Origin: Thiosocius sp963759055
Lineage (GTDB): Bacteria; Pseudomonadota; Gammaproteobacteria; Chromatiales; Chromatiaceae
Direction of reading: 5' to 3'
DNA: 64,000 nt
NCBI GenBank assembly: GCA_963759055.1
Contig: CAVWYD010000003.1
Coordinates: 248,001 to 312,000, forward strand
Position 1 is the stretch's first letter. Each line of letters begins with the position of its first letter. Shown in pieces: positions 34,840-42,545 of this stretch. A model generated the notes under the pieces. The model was not told the DNA's origin and did not search any database. It saw only the letters and a list, made by a program, of their open reading frames with translations. Made by a program: the position numbers and the translations under genes.

Positions 34840-36111
34840 TTACTTCTGGACTGCGGAGCTTGCGGCGGGTTCTTCCGATTCGGCCATGCGCAGGAAGCTG
34901 GCCTGCAGGCTGGATTCGGAATCGATCAGAAACTGACCCGATATGACGACCTCGTCACCGGCCTCGAGGCCGTTCAGGATCTCGACCATGCCGTTGCTGG
35001 CCATCCCGGTTTCCACGTCGACGGGCCGAAAGCGCCCCTGGCCCAGGGCCAGCACCACGCTGCTGCGCCTGCCGGTCTGGATCACAGCGTCGGACGGTAC
35101 CGCCAGTACCTCGCGTTTCGGGCCACCGTAGATCACTACTTCGGCAAACATGTTTGCCTTAAGCAGGCCGTCGGGGTTATCGAACGCCAGCCGCACCTTG
35201 AGGGTGCGTGATTTCGGGTCCAGATCCGGGTAGATATACTGGACCGTGCCCTCCCAATCCCGGCCCGGATACGCGGGTACCCGGATCTCGGTGCTTTGGC
35301 CCACACTGAGCCAGTCCATCTGATGTTCGTACACGTCCACCAATACCCAGATCTTGCCCAGATCGGCGATGGTGACGATCTCCATGTCGGGTTTCACGAA
35401 CATCCCCTCGCGCATACCAAGCTTTGTCACGACACCGCTGCTGGGCGCGATCAGCGGTACTGTATTCAGGGATTCGCCGCGTTTCTGGATCAGCGAGATG
35501 GTGCCCTCGGGCACCCCGAGCAGGCGCAGCTGGTTGCGTGCCTTCTGCATCCGCACCGTGCCGGCCGACTGGTTGAGCGCGATCAGGAAGTCTACCTGGG
35601 CATTGAGGATCTCCGGTGAATAGATCTCACCCAGCACCTGGCCTTTTTTCACCGGGTCGCCTTCGATGCGCAGATTGAGTTTTTCCATCCAGCCCTCGGC
35701 CCTGGGGTGAACATGGGCGAGCCGGGTCTCGTCGTAGTCGATTCGTCCGACGGTCTGGATGTAACGCCACAGGGTCTGCTCGGCCGCCGGCGCCGTGCGC
35801 ACCCCCATGCTGTTGATCACCGCATTGCTGATCTCGACGGTGGGGCGTTTTCCTGCCTGTGCGTCGATCACCTTTTTGACCAGGTCCATGCCGCAGATCG
35901 GGCAGGAGCCGGGCTCATCGCGCACGATCTGCGCGTGCATGGGGCAGACATATCTGGAGTCCAGGTGCTTGGCAGCATGCTCCATGGCCGTGTCCTGGCT
36001 GGCCACGGCGAGCGATTCGCTGGGCGTGGAGGGGGACTCGAGGCAGCCGGCAAGCAGGGTGGTCAGTGCCAGCAAGGCGAGCATGGACAGCGTTCGTTGG
36101 TTAGTAATCAC
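34840..36111 (-). CDS. cusB: RND efflux periplasmic adaptor, CusB type
   Basis: CusB-type proteins bridge the inner-membrane pump and the outer-membrane channel and pass metal to the pump. The 423-residue protein starts with a lipoprotein signal (lipobox LLAGC). It carries an N-terminal heavy-metal-binding domain (YVCPMHAQIVRDEPGSCPIC) with paired CPMH and CPICGM motifs. The membrane-fusion core follows (VHPRAEGWMEKLNLRIEGDP, IAPSSGVVTKLGMREGMFV). Its stop is 10 bp from the cusA start. The metal-binding domain supports copper or another soft metal as substrate. Confidence 0.93.
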   Translation of the reverse strand: MITNQRTLSMLALLALTTLLAGCLESPSTPSESLAVASQDTAMEHAAKHLDSRYVCPMHAQIVRDEPGSCPICGMDLVKKVIDAQAGKRPTVEISNAVINSMGVRTAPAAEQTLWRYIQTVGRIDYDETRLAHVHPRAEGWMEKLNLRIEGDPVKKGQVLGEIYSPEILNAQVDFLIALNQSAGTVRMQKARNQLRLLGVPEGTISLIQKRGESLNTVPLIAPSSGVVTKLGMREGMFVKPDMEIVTIADLGKIWVLVDVYEHQMDWLSVGQSTEIRVPAYPGRDWEGTVQYIYPDLDPKSRTLKVRLAFDNPDGLLKANMFAEVVIYGGPKREVLAVPSDAVIQTGRRSSVVLALGQGRFRPVDVETGMASNGMVEILNGLEAGDEVVISGQFLIDSESSLQASFLRMAESEEPAASSAVQK

Positions 36112-36207
36112 TTTCTATATTCCACAATGAAATTGGAGCGAATGACGTAGATCAGATCAGTCGCACAATACAGCACCGGCATAATGCCGGGCACCGATGC
36201 AGGCGGT

Positions 36208-36606
36208 TCAGCTGTGGAAAATAGGCGGGCGGTACAGGCGGTCGCCCGAAGACTCGGGTAGCGGATCGCTCGCCGCCATGCGCGGCGGTGCGTCGTCCGT
36301 GTAGCGGCCCGGGAGGGTGCCTGCCTGGAAACCCAGGCCGGCGGGCGCGGCATATCCGCAGCAATGACATTGTGACGCCGCACCATCACCCGCGCAGTGG
36401 GCGCAGGCACCTTGTTGCGCCTGCTCGGCCTCAGCCGGGTGGCAGGGCATCTCGTAGCCGGTCTGTGCCGCGTCGTCAGCGGCGGTCGCCGTCGTTGGCA
36501 TGCCTTCGGACGTCGCAAGCAGCGGGGCAAATGCGAGTACGAGCGCAAGCAGCAGGCGTCCGGCCACTTGGCTGGCGTTAGGGCGCCTTGCGCTTTTCTG
36601 CATCAT
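36208..36606 (-). CDS. Small exported Cys/His-rich protein, probable metal-resistance accessory
   Basis: Start at 36606 gives 132 residues with a signal peptide (LLLALVLAFAPLLATSEG). A mature region rich in Cys, His and Met follows (EMPCHPAEAEQAQQGACAHC, CHCCGY), ending SGDRLYRPPIFHS. The end and composition resemble DUF2946/CopL-like periplasmic proteins found beside copper efflux genes. It lies between the HMA chaperone gene and cusB on the same strand. Direct metal binding is likely from its composition; the assignment to DUF2946 is tentative. Confidence 0.68.
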   Translation of the reverse strand: MMQKSARRPNASQVAGRLLLALVLAFAPLLATSEGMPTTATAADDAAQTGYEMPCHPAEAEQAQQGACAHCAGDGAASQCHCCGYAAPAGLGFQAGTLPGRYTDDAPPRMAASDPLPESSGDRLYRPPIFHS

Positions 36607-36663
36607 CTTCAGAGAATCAGTCCTTTGGCCTGCCCAGTAGACCGCCACAAGGGCGATGGGATT

Positions 36664-36957
36664 TCATTCCCGGGGTGCCGTAGCGTTGTCGATACGACCA
36701 ATGGCGCAACTGACGAACGACTTGGCCTTTGCCGCCGCGGCCTTCAAGCCCTCGACCGAACCCACCTCCGGGTAGCCCATTTTGGCCAGAGCGATGACCA
36801 CCTGGCCGCGCCATTCGGGGTTCCCCTCAACGCGAACCTCTCCCTGCTCGATGTCCACGTCCACGGTCTTCACCAGTTGCTGTTCGATCAACTTGCTTCG
36901 GATACTGCTGGCGCAACCGTCGCATTTGATATTCTCGACTGCAATCGTGTAACTCAT
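36664..36957 (-). CDS. Heavy-metal-associated (HMA) domain protein, probable copper chaperone
   Basis: The 97-residue cytoplasmic protein starts SYTIAVENIKCDGCASSIRS, an HMA fold with a CxxC metal site (C12, C15). An extra C-terminal tail of about 30 residues carries one more cysteine. It probably shuttles copper or a similar soft metal to the sensor or pump. It overlaps the merR stop by 4 bp (ATGA) and is the second gene of the cluster. Confidence 0.88.
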   Translation of the reverse strand: MSYTIAVENIKCDGCASSIRSKLIEQQLVKTVDVDIEQGEVRVEGNPEWRGQVVIALAKMGYPEVGSVEGLKAAAAKAKSFVSCAIGRIDNATAPRE

Positions 36958-37370
36958 GATGGCTCTCCTGCCGGCTCGTGCCGGCTGTCCATTCGGGCAA
37001 TGATCGGGCAACCTCTCTCACTCGCCCGGCACGCGCTGACCAGCTGCGCCAATTCGTCCCGCAACCGGGTCAGCAAATCGATGCGCTCCTCGATGGCTGC
37101 AAGTTTCGTCTCTGTCATGCGACGGACATCGTCGCGCACATCGCCCTGCTGTTCGCGCAATGCGAGCAGCTGGCCGATCTCCTCCAGGCTGAAATCCATG
37201 GCCTGCGCACGTTTGACAAACCGCAGGCGTGCTATATCCCCGCCGTTGTATCGACGTTGCCCGCCCCTGTTGCGCGTCACCGGGCCGAGCAGACCGATGC
37301 GCTCGTAATACCGCAGTGTGTCATGAGAAAGCCCGGTTTCCTGGCCGGCCTGTCTGATACTCAGGTTCAT
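36954..37370 (-). CDS. MerR-family metal-responsive regulator (CueR-like)
   Basis: I start at 37370 (NLSIRQAGQETGLSHDTLRY), which follows AGGAAC and fits the family. The 138-residue product has an N-terminal winged helix, a long dimerisation helix and a C-terminal metal loop with ACRASERGCPI (C114 and C121). No cysteine is seen near residue 77-79, where divalent-metal sensors such as ZntR have one, which favours a monovalent Cu/Ag sensor. It probably binds the dyad at 37413-37428 and controls the downstream HMA-cusBA genes. An N-terminal extension to 37433 is possible but would overlap the operator. Confidence 0.88.
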   Translation of the reverse strand: MNLSIRQAGQETGLSHDTLRYYERIGLLGPVTRNRGGQRRYNGGDIARLRFVKRAQAMDFSLEEIGQLLALREQQGDVRDDVRRMTETKLAAIEERIDLLTRLRDELAQLVSACRASERGCPIIARMDSRHEPAGEPS

Positions 37371-37406
37371 GTTCCTAAGGATCCGTATCGCGTCTTGTGA
37401 GGACAT

Positions 37407-37433
37407 TAATAGCTGGAGTTGACTCCAGGTCAA
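37407..37433 (-). promoter_or_regulatory. MerR-type promoter/operator of the metal-resistance cluster
   Basis: On the minus strand, TTGACC (plus 37428-37433) is followed by a perfect seven-bp dyad CTGGAGT-TG-ACTCCAG (37413-37428 on plus). A -10-like TAATGT lies about 19 nt from the -35. An over-long spacer containing a dyad is the hallmark of MerR-regulated promoters, which the regulator twists into an active form on binding metal. Confidence 0.72.
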
Positions 37434-37580
37434 GTATTATTATCGAAGGGTTTTGCATGCCGGTCTCCGGAGCAAATGTGACCCGGAAACCGCAGGGCAT
37501 GCGAATATTCGGCCGGACATCGGGCATCGAGACCCGGGATGAGGCCTTACCGATCCCAGCAGCCACAGGATAAACAGCAG

Positions 37581-38189
37581 ATGAAGGTTACAGAGGCAGT
37601 AGCGAAACGCCGTTCCGTGAAGTGGTTCGACCCGCAGCATCAGATGCCGGAGGATTTGTTCCAACGGCTGATGCAGCACGCCCTGTTGTCACCAACCGCG
37701 TTCAACATCCAGAACTGGCGCTTTGTCCGGGTGACCGATCCCGCGCAGCGCCGGGCCATCCGGGCGGCGGCCTGGGATCAGGCGCAGGTCGAGGAGGCCT
37801 CGGAGCTGCTCGTGCTGTGTTTCGACCGCAAGGCCTGGGAGCGCGACCCGGAGCGATACTGGCGTCTGGCACCGAAAGAGGTGCAGGATATTCTGGTGCC
37901 TGCGATCGCCCGATACTACGGTGGTAAGCCGCAGATCGAGCGTGACGAGGGTATGAGGTCCTGCGGCCTGGTGGCGCAGAACCTGATGCTGGTGGCGCAG
38001 GAGCTGGGTTACGACAGCTGCCCGATGGATGGATTCGACTACGCCAGGGTCGGTGAGATCATTGCGCTCCCGAAGGACCATGAGATCGCCTTCATGCTGG
38101 TGATCGGCAAGGGCGTCAAGGAACCCTGGCCACGCCCGGGACAACTGGCGCTGGACGAGGTGATGGTCGAGAACCGTTTCGGCACCTGA
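37581..38189 (+). CDS. Nitroreductase-family FMN oxidoreductase
   Basis: Start at 37581 gives MKVTEAVAKRRSVKWFDP, the typical N-terminus with the FMN-phosphate-binding RRSV. The 202-residue product includes LLSPTAFNIQNWRFVRVTD and NLMLVAQELGYDSCPMDGFD. It should be a cytoplasmic dimer reducing quinones, nitro compounds or other electron acceptors with NAD(P)H. It is convergent with gpsA and divergent from the merR cluster; the natural substrate is unknown. Confidence 0.88.
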   Translation: MKVTEAVAKRRSVKWFDPQHQMPEDLFQRLMQHALLSPTAFNIQNWRFVRVTDPAQRRAIRAAAWDQAQVEEASELLVLCFDRKAWERDPERYWRLAPKEVQDILVPAIARYYGGKPQIERDEGMRSCGLVAQNLMLVAQELGYDSCPMDGFDYARVGEIIALPKDHEIAFMLVIGKGVKEPWPRPGQLALDEVMVENRFGT

Positions 38190-38244
38190 AAATGGGCACC
38201 TGAGACCCAGCGTCTCGCCGTGTCAGGGTGCTATCCAAACCGTA

Positions 38245-39246
38245 CTATTCTGGTTTGGCCTGGCGGCTGAGCAGGTTAGTCACCGCTTCGGACGGGGCGA
38301 GTCCTTCGTAAAGGACAAGGTAGGTCTGTTCGGTGATCGGCATCTCCACGCCGAGTGACTGTGCCATGAGGTGAACCTCGCGCGCTGTAGAGACGCCCTC
38401 GACCTCCTGACCTATCTCTTTCCTGGCGGCGGCGATGTCCAGGCCCCGGGCCAGTGCCAGGCCCATGCGACGGTTTCGTGACTGGTCGTCGGTACAGGTG
38501 AGGGCGAGGTCTCCAAGCCCGGCAAGACCCATGAATGTTTCGGCTTTGCCACCCAGTGCCAGCCCCAGCTGGGTGATTTCGTGCAGTCCCCGGGTGATCA
38601 ATGCGGCCCGCGCATTGGCGCCAAAGCCCAGGCCGTCCGAGATGCCCGCGGCGATCGCCATGACATTTTTGCTTGCCCCTCCCACCTGGACACCGACCAG
38701 GTCGTCACTCGTGTAGGCGCGGAAACTCTCGCTGTGCAGGTAGCTGGCGACGCGTTCCGCATGCATCGCATTGTTGGATGCGACCGTGATCGCGGTGGGG
38801 AGCCCGCGTGCGACCTCGCCGGCAAAGGTGGGTCCCGAGACCACGGCCAGATCACAATTCGGGAACAGCCGCGCGGCGACATTGCTCAACAGACCATGGC
38901 TTTCACGATCGAAACCCTTGGTGGCCCAGCTCAGTGTCTTCAGCTGTGGGCGGACCCGGGCAATCTCGGCACAGACGCTGGCGAAGGCGTGGCTGGGCAC
39001 CACGATCAGGACCTCGTCGGCGTTGACTACCGTTGCCTCAAGATCGTTGCTTGGGGTCAGACCCTCGGGGAGCTTGATCCCGGGAAGATAGTGTCGATTC
39101 TCACCGTCGTTCAGCAGGGCAGCGACTTCGCCGGGGTCGTGACCCCAGAGCGATACGGCAGCACCGTTGCGCGCGAGCAGTATCGCCAGCGCCGTTCCCC
39201 AGGATCCGGCGCCGAGTACGGCCAGTTTTGCCGTTTCCGCATTCAA
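38245..39246 (-). CDS. gpsA: Glycerol-3-phosphate dehydrogenase [NAD(P)+]
   Basis: GpsA makes sn-glycerol-3-phosphate from dihydroxyacetone phosphate for phospholipids. The 333-residue product has the Rossmann motif VLGAGSWGTALAILLARNG, the block VSGPTFAGEVARGLPTAITV, and the catalytic region SKNVMAIAAGISDGLGFGAN. The start is a TTG at 39246; no in-frame ATG fits. It directly follows secB, as in E. coli. A seven-bp dyad (CCAAACC/GGTTTGG, 38235-38258) surrounds its stop. Confidence 0.96.
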   Translation of the reverse strand: MNAETAKLAVLGAGSWGTALAILLARNGAAVSLWGHDPGEVAALLNDGENRHYLPGIKLPEGLTPSNDLEATVVNADEVLIVVPSHAFASVCAEIARVRPQLKTLSWATKGFDRESHGLLSNVAARLFPNCDLAVVSGPTFAGEVARGLPTAITVASNNAMHAERVASYLHSESFRAYTSDDLVGVQVGGASKNVMAIAAGISDGLGFGANARAALITRGLHEITQLGLALGGKAETFMGLAGLGDLALTCTDDQSRNRRMGLALARGLDIAAARKEIGQEVEGVSTAREVHLMAQSLGVEMPITEQTYLVLYEGLAPSEAVTNLLSRQAKPE

Positions 39247-39247
39247 T

Positions 39248-39724
39248 TCAGTGTGCGGTTCCGCTTTCCTCGGCCTGCGCCGCCGCCTTGGCCTGGCGCT
39301 GCTGGGCGTAAACGGCCTCGAAATTCACCGGCTGCAGCACGAATTGCGGGAAACTGCCACGGGTAACCAGGTCCGACACGGCTTCGCGGGCATAGGGGAA
39401 CAGCACGTTCGGCGCCGCCACGCCCATCAGCGCCTCCGTTTCTTCGTCGCTGAAGCCTTGAATCAGGAATACGCCGGCCTGTTGCACCTCGACCAGAAAA
39501 ACGGTCTTGCCATCGTGCTTGGCCTCCACGGAGACCTTGAGAACCAGTTCCAGGTTTTCGTCGCCTATCCGGGTCACTTCGCTGCCGAGGCCAACGTTGA
39601 TCTCAGGGTTCCATTTTTCCTGAACCTGGAACATCTGCGGCGAGTTGGGCGCCTCGAAAGAGATGTCCTTGGTATAGATTCGCTGCACCAGAAACTGGCG
39701 CTGTACCGCTTGTTCTTCGCTCAA
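39248..39724 (-). CDS. secB: Protein-export chaperone SecB
   Basis: SecB keeps preproteins unfolded and hands them to SecA. The 158-residue acidic product shows FLVQRIYTKDISFEAPNSP, VEVQQAGVFLIQGFSDEE and NVLFPYAREAVSDLVTRGSF, ending in a glutamine/alanine-rich tail. The start is a TTG at 39724, with AGGAG seven nt upstream. It lies between gpsA and the rhodanese gene. The glutaredoxin gene (grxC), which usually sits between the rhodanese gene and secB, is absent. Confidence 0.96.
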   Translation of the reverse strand: MSEEQAVQRQFLVQRIYTKDISFEAPNSPQMFQVQEKWNPEINVGLGSEVTRIGDENLELVLKVSVEAKHDGKTVFLVEVQQAGVFLIQGFSDEETEALMGVAAPNVLFPYAREAVSDLVTRGSFPQFVLQPVNFEAVYAQQRQAKAAAQAEESGTAH

Positions 39725-39742
39725 TGTATTCTCCTGGGCGGA

Positions 39743-40168
39743 TTATTTGCGTTTTACGGGCAGGCTGGAATTTTCCCATGCCAGCATTCCGCCACGCAGA
39801 TTCTTGACGTTCTCAAATCCGTGCTTGCGCAGGATGGTGCAGGCGGAACCGGAACGCGATCCCGAGCGACACACGGTGACGATCGGCTTGTCTCGATGTT
39901 TCTCGATCTGCTTCACATTGTTGCCCAGCCCATTGAGGGGGATGTTGATGGCGTTGACGATGTGACCGTCCTTGAACTCTGCCATCGAGCGGACGTCGAG
40001 CACGATCGCATCGTCGTGGTTGATCATGGCGGTGGCGGTAAGCGGGTCCACCGCGTTCTTGCCCCCCGGGTCCGTCACCAGGTTCCAGATCAGGGCCGTC
40101 AGCACGGCCATAAATGCCGCAACCAGCAGGGTGTGATTACCGGCAAACTCCAGGAGTTGTTGTTCCAT
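39743..40168 (-). CDS. Membrane-anchored rhodanese-like protein (YibN type)
   Basis: Rhodaneses transfer sulfane sulfur via a cysteine persulfide. The 141-residue protein has one N-terminal membrane helix (LLVAAFMAVLTALIWNLV) followed by a rhodanese domain (AIVLDVRSMAEFKDGHIVNA, TVCRSGSRSGSACTILRKHG) with the catalytic cysteine in VCRSGSRS. It is upstream of secB-gpsA as in E. coli. It is also next to a BigR/SqrR-like regulator gene, in line with a role in sulfide or persulfide handling. Confidence 0.9.
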   Translation of the reverse strand: MEQQLLEFAGNHTLLVAAFMAVLTALIWNLVTDPGGKNAVDPLTATAMINHDDAIVLDVRSMAEFKDGHIVNAINIPLNGLGNNVKQIEKHRDKPIVTVCRSGSRSGSACTILRKHGFENVKNLRGGMLAWENSSLPVKRK

Positions 40169-40285
40169 GATTCCTCAACACTGCCGGCATGGCCGCCGAC
40201 GCAACAAACCACGAAAAGGCGGGCTTGCGCCCGCCAGTCCGCAGAAAAACTGACACTTTGCCCGCGAGAACGCGGTGCGTCTTAC

Positions 40286-40642
40286 TCAGTGTTCATGGGT
40301 GCAGAACACTTCGCGCATCATGCAGATCAGCTTCAGGGTCCGATTGTCGCCGACGCGATAAAAGACCCGGTTGGCGTCTTTGCGCGAGGTGAGGATACCT
40401 TTATCGCGCAAGATCGCAAGATGCTGAGAGATGTTGCTCTGGGATGTGCCGACCTGGTCGACGATATCCTGCACGCTGACTTCATTGTCACCCAGGGTGC
40501 AAAGAATCTTCAGACGCAGGGGGTGTGACATCGCTTTGATGGATCGCGAGGCGCGATCGATGTCTTCGTCGCCTTCCAGAAGGGTGAGTTCACTATCAGG
40601 TTCGTCATGCATGGATACGACCGACTTCTCGTGCAGGTTCAC
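40286..40642 (-). CDS. ArsR-family regulator, candidate persulfide/redox sensor
   Basis: The 118-residue winged-helix repressor starts at a GTG (40642) with AAGGAGG seven nt upstream. The core is AMSHPLRLKILCTLGDNEVS, with the recognition region TSQSNISQHLAILRDKGIL and VFYRVGDNRTLKL. Cysteines are at 48 (LCTL) and 114 (VFCTHEH), 66 residues apart. The reactive pairs of SqrR (C41/C107) and BigR (C42/C108) have the same spacing. A third cysteine (C107) is extra. Classical ArsR metal-site motifs are absent. The rhodanese gene downstream on the same strand fits a sulfide-responsive role, but this is inference. Confidence 0.85.
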   Translation of the reverse strand: MNLHEKSVVSMHDEPDSELTLLEGDEDIDRASRSIKAMSHPLRLKILCTLGDNEVSVQDIVDQVGTSQSNISQHLAILRDKGILTSRKDANRVFYRVGDNRTLKLICMMREVFCTHEH

Positions 40643-40936
40643 AGAATATCCTCCTTCGATGGGCTATTCACTAGCCTCTAATCTAATAATAGGCCTCTAT
40701 TCGTACAGGAACTTTTGGCGAAGATCGAGCATTTTTGTTCGATTATTCACCAATTTTCTTTTATGAGGTTCTTCGCAGGGTGCTCAAACTGGCATGCCTG
40801 CGACTAAAGTGGTTCAATATCAGACGCCGTCGCGAGCTTGGGCGACTGTCAAAAAAATGTAACATTTATCTATATTATTCATGGGGTTAACTGGCTTCTG
40901 GCAGTCGTGACAGTCAGCAGCCGAGCAGAACGGAAC
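40643..40936. promoter_or_regulatory. Divergent control region between arsR-like gene and gpmI
   Basis: About 294 bp without a gene. The left part is AT-rich with an imperfect dyad, GCCT...AGGC (about 40673-40693), a plausible operator for the ArsR-like protein. The right part, upstream of gpmI, shows AT-rich stretches (about 40850-40882) but no clear consensus promoter. Confidence 0.4.
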
Positions 40937-42487
40937 ATGAGCAACAGGGTGCGTCCAGCAGTTCTCCTGATCCTCGACGGATGGGGATTGAGCGACAATA
41001 CCGATCACAACGCCATAGAGACGGCGAGCAAACCCGTTTGGGAAAGGCTTTGGAAATCCTACCCGCATACCGCGATCCGGACATCCGGGTCCGCGGTGGG
41101 TCTGCCGGGTGGTCAGATGGGCAATTCCGAAGTCGGCCATCTCAATCTCGGTTCCGGGCGCGTCGTCTACCAGGAATTCACCCGTATCGGACGGTCCATC
41201 CGGACCGGATCCTTCTTTTCCAACCGCACCCTGACCGATGCGGTTGATCTTGCGGTTGAGAAGGGTACGGCGGTGCACATCCTGGGCCTGCTCTCGCCTG
41301 GCGGCGTTCACAGCCACGAGGACCACATCCATGCGATGGCCAAACTGGCGGTGGAGCGTGGCGCGCGAGATCTCTATTTGCATGCCTTTCTGGATGGTCG
41401 GGACATGCCGCCGAAGAGCGCAGAGCCGTCACTCAGGTCGATGGACGCGGTGTTCAAAGAGCTGGGTGCCGGTCGTATCGCCTCCCTGATCGGTCGTTAC
41501 TACGCAATGGACCGCGACCATCGCTGGGACCGCGTAAGACTCGCCTACGACCTGATCACTCAGGGTCGTGCAGAATACGGCGCGGCGTCTGCCGTGGAAG
41601 CCCTGCACCAGGCCTACGATCGGGGCGAGAAAGACGAGTTTGTGAGCGCCTCCCGCGTCGGTGATCCGGTGAGGGTCGCCGATGGCGATGTCGTCATCAA
41701 TATGAATTACCGTTCGGACCGGGCGCGGCAGATCACGCGCGCGTTCATCGAACCTGATTTTGACGGCTTCGAGCGCGAGGTGAAACCGCAGATAGGCGCA
41801 TACGTTTCGCTCACCGAGTACAAAAAGGATTTCGACATACCGGTTGCCTATCCGCCAGAAAGACTCGAGAACACGCTGGGCGAGTATCTCGCCAATCTTG
41901 GTCTGCATCAGCTGCGCATAGCCGAGACGGAAAAATATGCCCACGTGACCTTTTTCTTCAACGGCGGCGTGGAGGCCCCGAATGAAGGTGAGGAGCGCAT
42001 ACTGGTACCCTCGCCGCAGGTCGCGACCTATGACCTGCAGCCGGAGATGAGCGCCCCGGAGGTGACGGACAAGCTGGTCGAGGCGATCGGCAGCGGGCGC
42101 TTCGATGCCATCATCTGCAATTACGCAAACGGCGACATGGTTGGGCATACGGGCAATTTCGAGGCCGCGGTGAAGGCTGTCGAGGTGTTGGACGCGTGTC
42201 TTGGGCGCGTAACAGAGGCGGTGCTGGCGGCTGGTGGCGAAATGCTCATTACCGCCGATCATGGCAATGCCGAGCAGATGACCGACCCAAAATCGAGGCA
42301 GGTTCACACTGCGCACACGCTCAATCCGGTGCCCCTGGTGTATGTGGGCAAGGCGGCGCCGGGCCTGATGGAAAATGGCGCCCTGTGCGATGTTGCCCCC
42401 ACCCTGCTTCAGATCATGGGGCTCAGCCAGCCGGCGGAAATGACCGGGCGGTCTCTGTTAATGGCAGCGGATGCCGACGCCGCCTGA
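40937..42487 (+). CDS. gpmI: 2,3-bisphosphoglycerate-independent phosphoglycerate mutase
   Basis: GpmI interconverts 3- and 2-phosphoglycerate in glycolysis and gluconeogenesis using two Mn ions. The start at 40937 (SNRVRPAVLLILDGWGL) gives 516 residues. Catalytic and metal motifs are LILDGWG, PGGQMGNSEVGHLNLGSGRV with the nucleophilic serine, HAFLDGRDMPPKSAE and ADHGNAEQM. It begins the conserved gpmI-envC-ctpA-yibQ series. Confidence 0.97.
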   Translation: MSNRVRPAVLLILDGWGLSDNTDHNAIETASKPVWERLWKSYPHTAIRTSGSAVGLPGGQMGNSEVGHLNLGSGRVVYQEFTRIGRSIRTGSFFSNRTLTDAVDLAVEKGTAVHILGLLSPGGVHSHEDHIHAMAKLAVERGARDLYLHAFLDGRDMPPKSAEPSLRSMDAVFKELGAGRIASLIGRYYAMDRDHRWDRVRLAYDLITQGRAEYGAASAVEALHQAYDRGEKDEFVSASRVGDPVRVADGDVVINMNYRSDRARQITRAFIEPDFDGFEREVKPQIGAYVSLTEYKKDFDIPVAYPPERLENTLGEYLANLGLHQLRIAETEKYAHVTFFFNGGVEAPNEGEERILVPSPQVATYDLQPEMSAPEVTDKLVEAIGSGRFDAIICNYANGDMVGHTGNFEAAVKAVEVLDACLGRVTEAVLAAGGEMLITADHGNAEQMTDPKSRQVHTAHTLNPVPLVYVGKAAPGLMENGALCDVAPTLLQIMGLSQPAEMTGRSLLMAADADAA

Positions 42488-42545
42488 GCACGCATGCAGC
42501 AGATTGTCTGCGCGAAGCTGGCGGTGGCGCTGAAATGGTGCCGGC

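Noticed and set aside
33528..34946. Long 472-codon open frame on the plus strand
   Set aside because: It is antisense to cusA, lies opposite its conserved RND motifs and has a composition typical of a shadow frame in GC-rich DNA.
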